50,556 bases of DNA, taken from contig NZ_JACYHE010000043.1 of the NCBI RefSeq assembly GCF_021696945.1, positions 1 through 50,556 of the forward strand, in the 5' to 3' direction. Position 1 is the stretch's first letter. Each line of letters starts with the position of its first letter. Shown here piece by piece: positions 5,993 through 13,937 of the stretch. A program made the position numbers and the translations under genes. This DNA comes from Streptomyces sp. JJ36 (GTDB taxonomy: Bacteria > Actinomycetota > Actinomycetes > Streptomycetales > Streptomycetaceae). The notes beneath the pieces were generated by a model. That model was not told where the DNA came from, ran no database searches, and saw nothing but the letters and a program-made list of their open reading frames with translations.

Positions 5993-8685
5993 CGGGCTGC
6001 CTTTCCGTCGGCGCCGGTGGCGCCCCTGGTGTAGCGGGGATGGATGAGGCCGACGCAGCGGTACGGGAGGTCGTCGGTCTCCTCGACGGGGACGCCGCGC
6101 TGCTCGGCGAGGAGCCGTACGTGGTCCAGCTCGGGCCCGGCGTCGCGGCGGGCCAGCACGCGCCAGGGGACGCGGCGGAGCATCACCCGGGTGGTCTCCC
6201 CGACGCCGGGCTTGACCAGGTTGACGTCGCCGATGCCGTACTCCTCGCTGATCCGTTCGACCGCCCGCCACCCGTCCCAGGTGGGCGTGCGGTCCGCGCT
6301 GAGCAGGACGGTCGCCTCGGCGGCGGCCTCGGCGCGGACCTCGTCGAAGCGGGCGGTGACGGTGTCCAGGAAGTGCGCGGAGAGGTCGGCCGCGGCGAGC
6401 TCGCGGTAGCACTTGGCGCCGTGGAAGTCGTGCGGGCCGACCAGGTCGGCGCGGAGCACCGTACGGGAGACCAGTCCGGAGACGGTGGAGTTGAGGCAGG
6501 CGGAGGGGATCAGGAAGTCCTCGCGGGTGCCGTAGGTCCGCACGCAGCCGCCGGGGTCGGCGAGGACCGCGATCTCGGGGTGGAAGGCGGGCCAGGGGGC
6601 GAGGGCCTCGGCCAGTTCCCGGGTGATGGCGCCCTTGCCGGTCCAGCCGTCGACGAAGACGACGCCGGCGGGGTCGTGGTGGGCGGCGAGGTAGCGCAGG
6701 GCCGTGGTGTCGATGCCGCGCCCCCGCACGATGGAGAGGGTGTAGTGCGGGAGGTCCAGGCCGTGCAGGTGCCGGGCCCAGCGGCGCATCAGCACCCCGA
6801 CGGGCGTGCCGGCACGGGCCAGCGAGGCCAGCACGACGCCGTGGCCGCGCTCGGCGAGCACGGTCTCGGTGACGGTGCCGACGGCGCGGGCCAGGCGTAC
6901 GGCCGAGGCGTCCAGGGCGCTGTGGAAGAGGCGCTGGTAGGCGGCGTCGGGCTGGTACTCGACGGGGAGCGACTCGGCGTAGTGGGCGCCGCCGCGCTGG
7001 ATGGCCTCCTCGCGCTCCTCGGTGGGGGCCTCCAGGTGTACGTCGGAGAGGTCCTGGAGCAGCCAGCCGACCTCGTCGGGGCCGTAGGAGGAGAAGGCGG
7101 GCCCGCGCAGCGGGCGGGGCAGCGGGACGTGGGACGGGACGGTGGCCAGCAGCACGGCGCCGGTGTGCGGGGCGAGCCGGTCCAGCAGGCCGCCGGGGGC
7201 GTGCAGCGCGGGGGTGTCGGCGGCGGAGTCGGCGACGACGAGGACGGCGTCGAAGCGGCGGTCCGGATCGGTGCCGGGCGCGACGTTGTAGGCGTAGCGC
7301 GGGCCGGGGCCGTCCGCGGGGTCGTCGTGTGCGGGGAAGGTGAGCCGGGTGCGGATGGCGTAGCCGGGGTCGTCGACGGGCAGCACCGGCGAGCGGGTGG
7401 TGGTGGAGAAGCGGACCTGTGCGGTGTCGCCGAGCTGCTCCTGGAGTGCGCGGGCGAGGCGCAGCGGCACGTACATCAGTTCCTCGCAGCCGAGTACCAG
7501 CAGCCGGGGCGTAGGCGCCGGGGCGCCGCCGGGGGGCGGCGGGCCGTCCCGGAGGGCCGCGCCGGGCAGCGCCCCGGCCTCCCGGAGGGCTGCGGCGAGC
7601 CGGCCGGCCAGCTCCGGGAGCGCGGCGTCGAGGCGGGCCTGGTGGCCGGGGGTGAAGCCGTGCCGGCCGCCGTCGGGGAGACCTGCGGGCCAGGGCAGCG
7701 CGATGCGGTGCGGGGCGCGGGCGGGCCGCGCGTCCGGGGGCGTGTGCGTCTCCGCCGGTTGAACGGCGGCAGCGTCCCGGTCCGGGTCCGTACCGAGCGC
7801 ACCCGTCCCGGCCGCGTCGTCCACGGCCGGCTCCTGCCCGGGTGCGTCCTGCCCGCCGGCGCACTCCGCGGCGGTACCGGCGGCACCGGCCGACTCGGCG
7901 GCGCGGGCGGCGGGTTCGTGACGGCGCACCAGCGCCCGGCCACGCTCCAGCACGTCCTCCGGCAGCCGTACGCCGCCGGAGGCCAGTGCGACGACGTCGA
8001 TACGGGCGCCCAGCTCGGCGGCGCACTTCTCCAGCCGGGCCCGGTCCGCCGGGGAACGCATGTCGACGAGCGCGACCACCACGTACCGCTGCCGGGGGTG
8101 GCTCCGGTGCAGCCCGCGCAGGGTGTTGCGGACGGTGTTGCCGGTGGAGAACTCGTCGTCGACCAGGACCAGCGGCCCGTCGCCGGCGAGCAGTTCCGGG
8201 TCCTCGGGCAGCAGCAGATGCCCGGTGGCGTGGCTGTGCGACTCCTCGAAGGCGCCGGCCGTCGCGACGGAACGCACCTCGCGCCGCGTCGAATGCAGGT
8301 AGGGCACCCCGCCCAGCCCCTCGGCCACGCAGTGGCCCAGACCCGTCGCGGTCTCGGCGTAGCCGAGCACCACGGCGCCGGGCGCCTCCTCGCCGAGGAG
8401 CGCGCGGACGCGCCGGCCGAGTCCGGTGCCCGCGTCGTGCACCACCCGCGGGTCCTGCGGCACGTGCTTGCCGAGCACCCGGGAGACGAGGAGATGCGCC
8501 CGCCGGGGGTTGTCGCGGACGGCGAGTCCGAGGAGTCCCCGGAGCTCGTGCGCCTCGCCGGTCAGTCCGACGCCCAGTTCCCGGGTGACCCAGGCGCCGG
8601 GCCATGCGGTGCCGTCCGCCCGCTGCCGCTCGTCCACGTGCTGCTCCACTCCGTCCGCCGTCCCCTCGGCCGTTCGTCCGCTCAT
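5989..8685 (-). CDS. Four-domain PRTase-TRSP-StiP-PELOTA fusion protein
   Basis: An 898-residue multidomain protein. Residues about 35-255 form an orotate-PRTase-like domain with the PRPP loop VLVDDEFSTGNT (173-184). A low-complexity Ala/Pro linker follows (255-325). Residues about 325-525 match TRSP (LLVLGCEELMYVP at 395-407). Residues about 525-770 match the StiP/PRTase-type domain, with FSSYGPDEVGWLLQDLS and a second PRPP-like loop VVFVDGWTGKGAI (675-687). The C-terminal part (about 800-890; GDVNLVKPGVGETTRVMLRR) resembles the PELOTA RNA-binding domain. Known of the families: all four are Ter-module components, predicted to build a ribosylated, nucleoside-like compound. It sits 40 bp after the HpcH/HpaI gene and overlaps the HAD gene. 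The ATG at 8685 is the first good start, but a start some 30 codons later is possible. Confidence 0.85.
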   Translation of the reverse strand: MSGRTAEGTADGVEQHVDERQRADGTAWPGAWVTRELGVGLTGEAHELRGLLGLAVRDNPRRAHLLVSRVLGKHVPQDPRVVHDAGTGLGRRVRALLGEEAPGAVVLGYAETATGLGHCVAEGLGGVPYLHSTRREVRSVATAGAFEESHSHATGHLLLPEDPELLAGDGPLVLVDDEFSTGNTVRNTLRGLHRSHPRQRYVVVALVDMRSPADRARLEKCAAELGARIDVVALASGGVRLPEDVLERGRALVRRHEPAARAAESAGAAGTAAECAGGQDAPGQEPAVDDAAGTGALGTDPDRDAAAVQPAETHTPPDARPARAPHRIALPWPAGLPDGGRHGFTPGHQARLDAALPELAGRLAAALREAGALPGAALRDGPPPPGGAPAPTPRLLVLGCEELMYVPLRLARALQEQLGDTAQVRFSTTTRSPVLPVDDPGYAIRTRLTFPAHDDPADGPGPRYAYNVAPGTDPDRRFDAVLVVADSAADTPALHAPGGLLDRLAPHTGAVLLATVPSHVPLPRPLRGPAFSSYGPDEVGWLLQDLSDVHLEAPTEEREEAIQRGGAHYAESLPVEYQPDAAYQRLFHSALDASAVRLARAVGTVTETVLAERGHGVVLASLARAGTPVGVLMRRWARHLHGLDLPHYTLSIVRGRGIDTTALRYLAAHHDPAGVVFVDGWTGKGAITRELAEALAPWPAFHPEIAVLADPGGCVRTYGTREDFLIPSACLNSTVSGLVSRTVLRADLVGPHDFHGAKCYRELAAADLSAHFLDTVTARFDEVRAEAAAEATVLLSADRTPTWDGWRAVERISEEYGIGDVNLVKPGVGETTRVMLRRVPWRVLARRDAGPELDHVRLLAEQRGVPVEETDDLPYRCVGLIHPRYTRGATGADGKAAR

Positions 8686-8725
8686 GCGTCCCCGTCCGTC
8701 CTCGCGCCCGTCCGGCGCCCTGCGC

Positions 8726-9910
8726 TCACGACAGCCCCGCCGCCAGCAGGTCCACGAACCCGACGCCCTCCCGTGCGACGCCGAAGACCTCGCCGCGCAG
8801 CAGGGTGCGTTCGGCCCACGCGCGGTGCGGCTTCACCTCGTTCATCTTGTTGGTGTACGAGGAACGCAGCACCCCTCCGTCGTTCCGCTCGGGCCGCAGG
8901 ATGTCCGAGGCGTCGCTGAACTCCTCGTGCGAGACGACGGAGAGGGCGTGCACCGGCGCCACGTGCGAGGGATGGATGCAGGTCTTGCCGAGCAGGCCGT
9001 TGGCCCGGTCCAGCTCGATCTCCCGCAGCAGCCCGTCCATGTCGTGCTCGATGAGCGCGGTGCGCAGCCGCTCGGCGTGACCGCTGAGGAAGGGGCTGCG
9101 GCGGAGCTGCGGCTTGAACATGCGTTCCTGCAGCCGGAAGTACTCCCAGACCGGGCCGGTCACCGTGAAGCCGGTGCCGTCGGCGCGGCCGAGCACGTTC
9201 ACCACGTCGCCGATGACCGAGGCGACGAGTTGCACGTCGTACGCGGTCATCTCGGGTGTGCGGCGCAGTCCGTAGGCGGAGCAGAAGTCGGTGACCCCCA
9301 GGCGGAGGGCCAGCACGCGGTCGCGGTACTTGTCCACGGCGCGGGCGATGCCCGCGAGGGTGCCTGCCCGGGACTCCAGGTGCAGCAGCTCGGGCGATTC
9401 CAGCACCGGCATGGCCAGCAGCCGCCGCCCGGTGGCCGCCTCGGCGGCGGTGAGCGCCTCCAGGAAGGGCACGCCGCTCTCCTCGGTGAACTTGGGCAGG
9501 ACGAAGCCGGTGAGCAGCCGCCCCGCGTCGCCCATCCGGGCCGCCAGGTCGGGGATCTGCTCCGGGCGCCGTACCCGGACGAAGAGCAGCGGCAGCCCCG
9601 CACCGGGGTCCGCGCCGCCGCGGCCGGGGGCCGCGGCGAGCTCGGTGAACTGCCGCACCAGGTTGTCCTCGGCAGCGGCCACGTCCGAGTCGCCGATGGA
9701 GTCCTCCAGGCAGAGCACCATGGAGACCACGCCGCGCCGGGCCTGCTTGCGCACATCGGCGGCGAGATACGGGCGGGTGGCGGGGCTGTAGAGCGTCGCG
9801 CCGAGCGCCGCACCGAGCGTCCGGAGCGAGGACTCCGGACCGAATGCGGCGGGTTCGCGGTGGAAGAGCGTGCGCCGGACGTCGGGCGTGAGGTGCGCGA
9901 AATGCCGCAT
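8726..9910 (-). CDS. HpcH/HpaI aldolase / CitE-like lyase of the Ter module
   Basis: A 394-residue protein of the HpcH/HpaI aldolase and citrate-lyase beta fold. Typical segments are SMVLCLEDSIGDSD (63-76), TGFVLPKF, LALRLGVTDFCSAYGL and LGKTCIHPSHV, which correspond to the CitE-type metal- and CoA-site elements. ATG 9910 is chosen because MRHFAHLTPDVRRTLF begins the conserved region and GGGGAG lies about 11 nt upstream; a longer upstream frame lacks conservation signals. It is the first gene of a leftward operon with the PRTase fusion and the HAD hydrolase, and is divergent from a TerD gene. Predicted role, from Ter-module studies: C-C bond chemistry on the precursor of a nucleoside-like metabolite. 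Its CoA dependence is untested. Confidence 0.85.
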   Translation of the reverse strand: MRHFAHLTPDVRRTLFHREPAAFGPESSLRTLGAALGATLYSPATRPYLAADVRKQARRGVVSMVLCLEDSIGDSDVAAAEDNLVRQFTELAAAPGRGGADPGAGLPLLFVRVRRPEQIPDLAARMGDAGRLLTGFVLPKFTEESGVPFLEALTAAEAATGRRLLAMPVLESPELLHLESRAGTLAGIARAVDKYRDRVLALRLGVTDFCSAYGLRRTPEMTAYDVQLVASVIGDVVNVLGRADGTGFTVTGPVWEYFRLQERMFKPQLRRSPFLSGHAERLRTALIEHDMDGLLREIELDRANGLLGKTCIHPSHVAPVHALSVVSHEEFSDASDILRPERNDGGVLRSSYTNKMNEVKPHRAWAERTLLRGEVFGVAREGVGFVDLLAAGLS

Positions 9911-9977
9911 GTGTGACCCGTCTCCCCGTTCGTACCTGCCCCCGGCCCGCCCACCGAGGGGCGAGTTCCGGCCGCTC

Positions 9978-10011
9978 ATCGTACGTTCGAAAGGGGGGCG
10001 GAAGTTCCCCC
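9978..10011 (-). promoter_or_regulatory. Possible HpcH promoter with adjacent inverted repeat
   Basis: On the minus strand a good -10-like hexamer TACGAT (9983-9978) lies 68 nt upstream of the HpcH/HpaI start. Immediately upstream is an imperfect dyad, GGGGGGCGGAAGTTCCCCC (9993-10011), which also holds GGAAC on the minus strand, reminiscent of ECF-sigma -35 elements. This is the only structured element in the 197-bp divergent region with terD. An alternative TTGCGG (10022) faces terD. The sigma factor is unknown. Confidence 0.35.
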
Positions 10012-10107
10012 GGACCGTGAATTGCGGGTTACCTGCGGGTAGACGTACGGGCTCGCGCACACGCCCCGCATTGTCCCCGCGAACCGCCGGAAGGCAGGAT
10101 TGAGGAC

Positions 10108-11094
10108 ATGACCCACGCGATGCTGAAGGGCTCGAACATTCCACTGGAGGCCTCGGCCGTGCGCGCCGTGCTCCACTGGTCGCCGGGGCCGTCCGGCGTA
10201 CCGGACGTGGACGCCTCGGCCCTGCTGCTGGGCGAGGACGGCCGCGTCCGCTCGGACGACGATTTCGTCTTCTACAACCAGCCGCGGCACCCGTCCGGCC
10301 TGGTCGGCCACTGCTCCAAGCAGCAGGCCGCGGACGGCGCCCTGACGGACGCCGTGGAGGCGGAGCTGGCCGGGCTGGACGCCTCGGTGACGCGGGTGCT
10401 GCTCGCCGCCTCGGCCGACGGCGGCACCTTCAGCGAGGTCACGGGGTTGCGGCTGACGCTGCACGACGTCGCGGGCGGGACACTGGCGGTCTTCGAGATC
10501 GTCCCGGAGACCGGCGCGGAGACGGCGCTGCTCTGCGGGGAGCTGTACCGCCGTGGTGAGGGCTGGAAGTTCCGCGCCCTGGGCCAGGGGTACGACACCG
10601 GGCTGATCGGGCTGGCGACCGAGTTCGGGATCTCGGTGGAGGAAGGCGGAGAGGCCGCCGGCAGCGGTGCCGCGGGGGCCGGTGCGCCCGCCGGGACGGT
10701 GCCCGAGCCGCCGTCCGAGCCGGACTTCCCCGAGCCCTCCCCGGTACCGGAACCCCGCCCCGAGCCGCATCCGGAGCCCGAGCCCCACCCCACGCCGCCC
10801 GGACCGGGGCCGGTACCGCCCGGACCGGAGCCGGTGCCGCCGGGGCCCGCACCGGAGCCGCCGGGCCCGGAGCCACAGCCGGAGCCCGCGGGGGCCGGCG
10901 CGTTCTCGGTGCCGGACGACCAGGCCACCCAGCCGGTGCACACGCTCCCGCAGTACCCGCCGGCGGCCCCGCCCGCCTACGGCTACCCGCAGCCGGTGCA
11001 CACCGCGTCGTCCCCGCCCCCGGTCCCGGCCGGGGGCCCGGCTCCGGAGGGTGACGGCCTGCCGCCGCAGGGCCCGCAGTTCCTGGGCGGCTGA
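10108..11094 (+). CDS. TerD-family protein with proline-rich C-terminal tail
   Basis: A 328-residue protein. Residues 1 to about 185 form a TerD domain: HAMLKGSNIPL, VPDVDASALLLGEDGRV, DDDFVFYNQP, and RGEGWKFRALGQGYDTGLIG near the end match the family's calcium-binding beta-sandwich. About 140 residues follow that are almost all Pro, Glu, Gly and Ala, including PEP/PGP repeats from about residue 195 to 265, and a Tyr/Pro/Gln-rich end. The canonical TerD length is about 190, so the tail is an extra, probably disordered, interaction arm. It is divergent from the HpcH-PRTase-HAD operon. Ter proteins are linked to tellurite, phage and membrane stress; the specific ligand here is unknown. Confidence 0.85.
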   Translation: MTHAMLKGSNIPLEASAVRAVLHWSPGPSGVPDVDASALLLGEDGRVRSDDDFVFYNQPRHPSGLVGHCSKQQAADGALTDAVEAELAGLDASVTRVLLAASADGGTFSEVTGLRLTLHDVAGGTLAVFEIVPETGAETALLCGELYRRGEGWKFRALGQGYDTGLIGLATEFGISVEEGGEAAGSGAAGAGAPAGTVPEPPSEPDFPEPSPVPEPRPEPHPEPEPHPTPPGPGPVPPGPEPVPPGPAPEPPGPEPQPEPAGAGAFSVPDDQATQPVHTLPQYPPAAPPAYGYPQPVHTASSPPPVPAGGPAPEGDGLPPQGPQFLGG

Positions 11095-11156
11095 ATCACG
11101 CCGGTCTTCCGGGGGGCGCGGCCGCGGTGCGCGGGCGGGGCGGGACCGGGTGCCGC

Positions 11157-11903
11157 TCAGATCCGGCCGGCCTTGGTGGCCCGGCCCCACTGGAGGCCCC
11201 AGCCGTAGAGCCGGTCCAGTTCGGACTGGAAGCCGTAGACGTAGCGGGCCTCGCGGCGCACCACCAGCTCGTTCTTCTCGTGCTCGATCAGCAGCACGGC
11301 GCAGGAGCGGGCCTGCGGTGCACGCTCGTGGAGGCCGACCTCGATCCGGGCGCCGTTGCTCGGGACGACGGAGACCACGGCCTGGGCGCGGTCGAAGGCC
11401 GGGGTGTTGTCGTAGATGTAGACGAAGACGAGCAGCCGCCTGATCTCGTCCTTGTGGTCGAGATTGACGTACATCGTCTCGCCCGAGGGAGCCCCGAACC
11501 GGTCGTCGCCGGTCAGCTTGACGTACGGCGCGGCGTTGAAGTCGCCGAGGAAGTTGCCCAGCGGCTGGACGACGCCGCGGGTGCCGTCGGTGAGTTCGTA
11601 CATGCACGCCAGGTCGAGGTCGACGCTGACCACGCCCCGGGTGTGGGCCTGCACCACCTCGGGCTTGAAGGCGCGCAGGGGATGCCGCAGGGAGCCGCGG
11701 CGTGAGCGCTCCTCCAGGTCGGAACTGCGCATCCGCCAGGACAGGTTGATCTGCATGCTGCCGGTGTCCGCGCCCTGCCGGGTCAGGGACACCGAGGAGT
11801 TGCGCCGGGTCAGCTCCGTGGCATAGGTGGCCGGACCGCCGACGGTGTCGAACTTCGGCCCTCTGCCCAGACCCCGCCGCCAGTTCTCCCAGAGGGAGAC
11901 CAT
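11157..11903 (-). CDS. TerA/TerD-superfamily stress protein
   Basis: A 248-residue protein. The N-terminus (MVSLWENWRRGLGRGPKF) is basic and lacks a clear signal peptide. The core, VVSVDLDLACMYELTDGTRG, VVQPLGNFLGDF, YVKLTGDDRFG, GETMYVNLDHKDEIRRLLVF and VYIYDNTPAF, matches the TerA-like branch of the TerD superfamily, including the acidic DLDL and DD residues expected at the metal site. ATG 11903 is preferred; GTG codons upstream are in frame, but conservation starts about here. It converges with the proline-tailed terD (62 bp apart) and follows DUF475 on the same strand, separated by a strong hairpin, so it is probably a separate transcript. Confidence 0.75.
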   Translation of the reverse strand: MVSLWENWRRGLGRGPKFDTVGGPATYATELTRRNSSVSLTRQGADTGSMQINLSWRMRSSDLEERSRRGSLRHPLRAFKPEVVQAHTRGVVSVDLDLACMYELTDGTRGVVQPLGNFLGDFNAAPYVKLTGDDRFGAPSGETMYVNLDHKDEIRRLLVFVYIYDNTPAFDRAQAVVSVVPSNGARIEVGLHERAPQARSCAVLLIEHEKNELVVRREARYVYGFQSELDRLYGWGLQWGRATKAGRI

Positions 11904-11942
11904 CTCGCACCCCCACACACACGTCTCGCCACCAGTCCCACG

Positions 11943-11980
11943 GCGGGGCGGCGACGAGTCGGGACTCGTCGCCGCCCCGC
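11943..11980. terminator. Perfect 18-bp stem hairpin
   Basis: An 18-nt arm at 11943-11960 and its exact complement at 11963-11980 are separated by two bases. It lies 62 bp downstream of the DUF475 stop and 40 bp upstream of the TerA-like start, both read leftward. There is no T-run, which is common for streptomycete terminators. Confidence 0.7.
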
Positions 11981-12041
11981 TGAGAGCGTTCCGCAATCGG
12001 GCAGCGCTGACACGCCGGTTATCGGTCGATCCCCTTCCGGA

Positions 12042-13196
12042 TCAGACTCCGGAGGAGACCTCCGGTTTGGCTGCCGTGTCTCCCTCGCCGCCGTCTCCGC
12101 CGCCGGACTCCAGCGCGCGGTTACGCCGGACGGAGGCCCAGAAGGAGGCCGCGATGAGGGCGACACCGATGAGACCGGTGATCACCTCGTGGATCTGGTA
12201 CTGGATGGTGATCAGCAGGATCGCCGCGAGGGCGCCGATCGCGTAGTGCGCGCCGTGCTCCAGGTAGACGTAGTCGTCGAGGGTGCCCTGGCGGACCAGG
12301 TAGACCGTGAGAGAACGGACGTACATCGCGCCGATGCCCAGGCCCAGAGCCATCCAGAAGATGTGGTTGGTGATGGCGAAGGCGCCGATGACGCCGTCGA
12401 AGGAGAAGGACGCGTCCAGCACCTCCAGGTAGAGGAACATGAAGAACGCGGCCTTGCCGGCCAGCCCGACCACACTCGGGTCCTTGCCCGCCCGGCGCGC
12501 CGCCTCCTCGGCCTCCTCCTCGCGCTCCTCCTCTTCCTCGATCTTGTCCTCGAAGTGTCCGGAGAGTCCGCCGACGAGGAGATAGGTGATGAGGCCGGCG
12601 ATGCCGGAGAGCATCACGGTGCCGCTCTTGTCCGCGTGCTCACCGCCGAACTGGTGGGCGTGGGTGGCGAAGGTCATCGCCGTGACCAGCAGCACGACCA
12701 GGGCGATGAGCACGGGCAGCATGTCCACCCGGCCGAGCCGGGCGAGCGGGCGCTCGATCCAGGGGATCCACTTGTGCTCCCGCTCCTCCAGGATGAAGTT
12801 GAGGAAGATCATCAACAGGAACATGCCACCGAAGGCGGCGATCGCCGGGTGGGCGTCCGTGACGAGCTGCTCGTAGCGGTCCGGGTTGTCGAGTGCGACC
12901 TGCACCGCCTCGATCGGCCCGACCTTGGCGCTGATGGCGACGATGACGACCGGGAAGACCAGTCGCATTCCGAAGACCGCGATCAGGATGCCGATGGTCA
13001 GGAAGATCTTCTGCCAGAAGGCGTTCATCTTCTTCAGGACACCGGCGTTCACCACCGCGTTGTCGAAGGACAACGAGATCTCCAGGACGGAGAGGATCGC
13101 CACCACGGCGAATCCCTCCCACCCCCAGAAGTACGCGGCCGCGGCCAGGCCCAGGGCGGTGACGCCGAAGGACCAGCCGAAGGTTTTCAGAACCAC
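12042..13196 (-). CDS. DUF475 / TerC-superfamily integral membrane protein
   Basis: A 384-residue multi-pass membrane protein of the DUF475 family, a relative of TerC. The two hallmark motifs, EISLSFDNAVVNAGVL (about 43-58) and LDASFSFDGVIGAFAI (second half), each place acidic residues in a membrane helix, as in the TerC metal-exporter fold. About eight hydrophobic segments are visible. A cytosolic, highly acidic loop (DKIEEEEEREEEAEEAARR) lies mid-protein, and the last about 25 residues are polar. It starts 34 bp after a terD stop, so terD-DUF475 form one operon. Known: TerC-type proteins help metallate secreted proteins with manganese in other bacteria; transport by DUF475 proteins has not been shown to my knowledge. 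Confidence 0.85.
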   Translation of the reverse strand: MVLKTFGWSFGVTALGLAAAAYFWGWEGFAVVAILSVLEISLSFDNAVVNAGVLKKMNAFWQKIFLTIGILIAVFGMRLVFPVVIVAISAKVGPIEAVQVALDNPDRYEQLVTDAHPAIAAFGGMFLLMIFLNFILEEREHKWIPWIERPLARLGRVDMLPVLIALVVLLVTAMTFATHAHQFGGEHADKSGTVMLSGIAGLITYLLVGGLSGHFEDKIEEEEEREEEAEEAARRAGKDPSVVGLAGKAAFFMFLYLEVLDASFSFDGVIGAFAITNHIFWMALGLGIGAMYVRSLTVYLVRQGTLDDYVYLEHGAHYAIGALAAILLITIQYQIHEVITGLIGVALIAASFWASVRRNRALESGGGDGGEGDTAAKPEVSSGV

Positions 13197-13230
13197 TGGC
13201 TACCCAATCTCTTCTCGCTTGTGGCGCGCT

Positions 13231-13809
13231 TTACGAAACGTTGACCCCGAAGTCTAGGGCGATGCCCCGGAGTCCCGATGCGTACCCCTGACCGACTGCA
13301 CGGAACTTCCACTCCCCGCCGTGCCGGTACAGCTCTCCGAAGATCATCGCCGTCTCGGAGGAGGCGTCCTCGGTCAGGTCGTAGCGGGCCAGCTCCTGGC
13401 CGTCGTCCTCGTTGACGACCCGGATGTACGCGTCGGTGACCTGGCCGAACGTCTGGTGCCGGGCCTCCGCCTCGTAGATCGACACGGGAAAGACGATGGC
13501 GTCGACCCGGCCGGGCACCAGCGAGAGATCCACCAGCACCGTCTCGTCGTCGCCGGCACCCGTGCCGCCCACCAGCTCGTCGCCGGTGTGCTCGACCGAG
13601 CCCTCCGGGCTCTTGAGGTTGTTGTAGAAGACGAAGTACTCGTCCCCGAGCACCCGGCCGCCCCCGCAGAGCAGAGCGCTGGCGTCCAGGTCGAAGGCCG
13701 CCCCCGTGGTCGAGCGCGCCTTCCAGCCCAGACCGATCTGGACCCGGGTCAGGTTCGGTGCGGCCTTGCTGAGGGAGACGTTGCCCCCCTTGGCGAGCGT
13801 GACGCCCAT
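13231..13809 (-). CDS. terD: TerD-family tellurium-resistance / stress protein
   Basis: A 192-residue classical TerD protein: MGVTLAKGGNVSLSKAAPNL at the start, FDLDASALLC, EYFVFYNNLKSPEGSVEHTG, GDDETVLVDL, FPVSIYEAEARHQTFGQV, and EWKFRAVGQGYASGLRGIAL at the end. The conserved Asp clusters bind calcium in characterised TerD domains. GGAGAGGAAGAG lies just before the ATG. It is cotranscribed with the DUF475 gene 34 bp downstream. It differs from the next TerD protein (13938-14513) by a Gly-rich GGTGAGDDE loop in place of TGEGEGDDE, so the two are paralogues rather than a recent duplication. Confidence 0.9.
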   Translation of the reverse strand: MGVTLAKGGNVSLSKAAPNLTRVQIGLGWKARSTTGAAFDLDASALLCGGGRVLGDEYFVFYNNLKSPEGSVEHTGDELVGGTGAGDDETVLVDLSLVPGRVDAIVFPVSIYEAEARHQTFGQVTDAYIRVVNEDDGQELARYDLTEDASSETAMIFGELYRHGGEWKFRAVGQGYASGLRGIALDFGVNVS

Positions 13810-13853
13810 GTTCTCTTCCTCTCCCCGATGTGATGCGCCCAGTGTGCCGACGG

Positions 13854-13900
13854 GCGCGGCGCCGCACACTTCACCGACCGGGAAGCGTGCGGCGCCGCGC
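13854..13900. terminator. 14-bp inverted repeat between the two terD genes
   Basis: Arms GCGCGGCGCCGCAC (13854-13867) and GTGCGGCGCCGCGC (13887-13900) are perfectly complementary around a 19-nt loop. A smaller hairpin, GTTCCGC-GA-GCGGAAC (13919-13934), sits just after the stop of the upstream terD. Together they probably end that transcript, making each terD its own unit. Confidence 0.6.
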
Positions 13901-13937
13901 CTTTGCCGAGATCAGGTCGTTCCGCGAGCGGAACGCG

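Noticed and set aside
6040..8919. Long plus-strand frame opposite the PRTase fusion
   Set aside because: Composition and lack of motifs show that it is a mirror of the minus-strand gene with clear PRPP loops.
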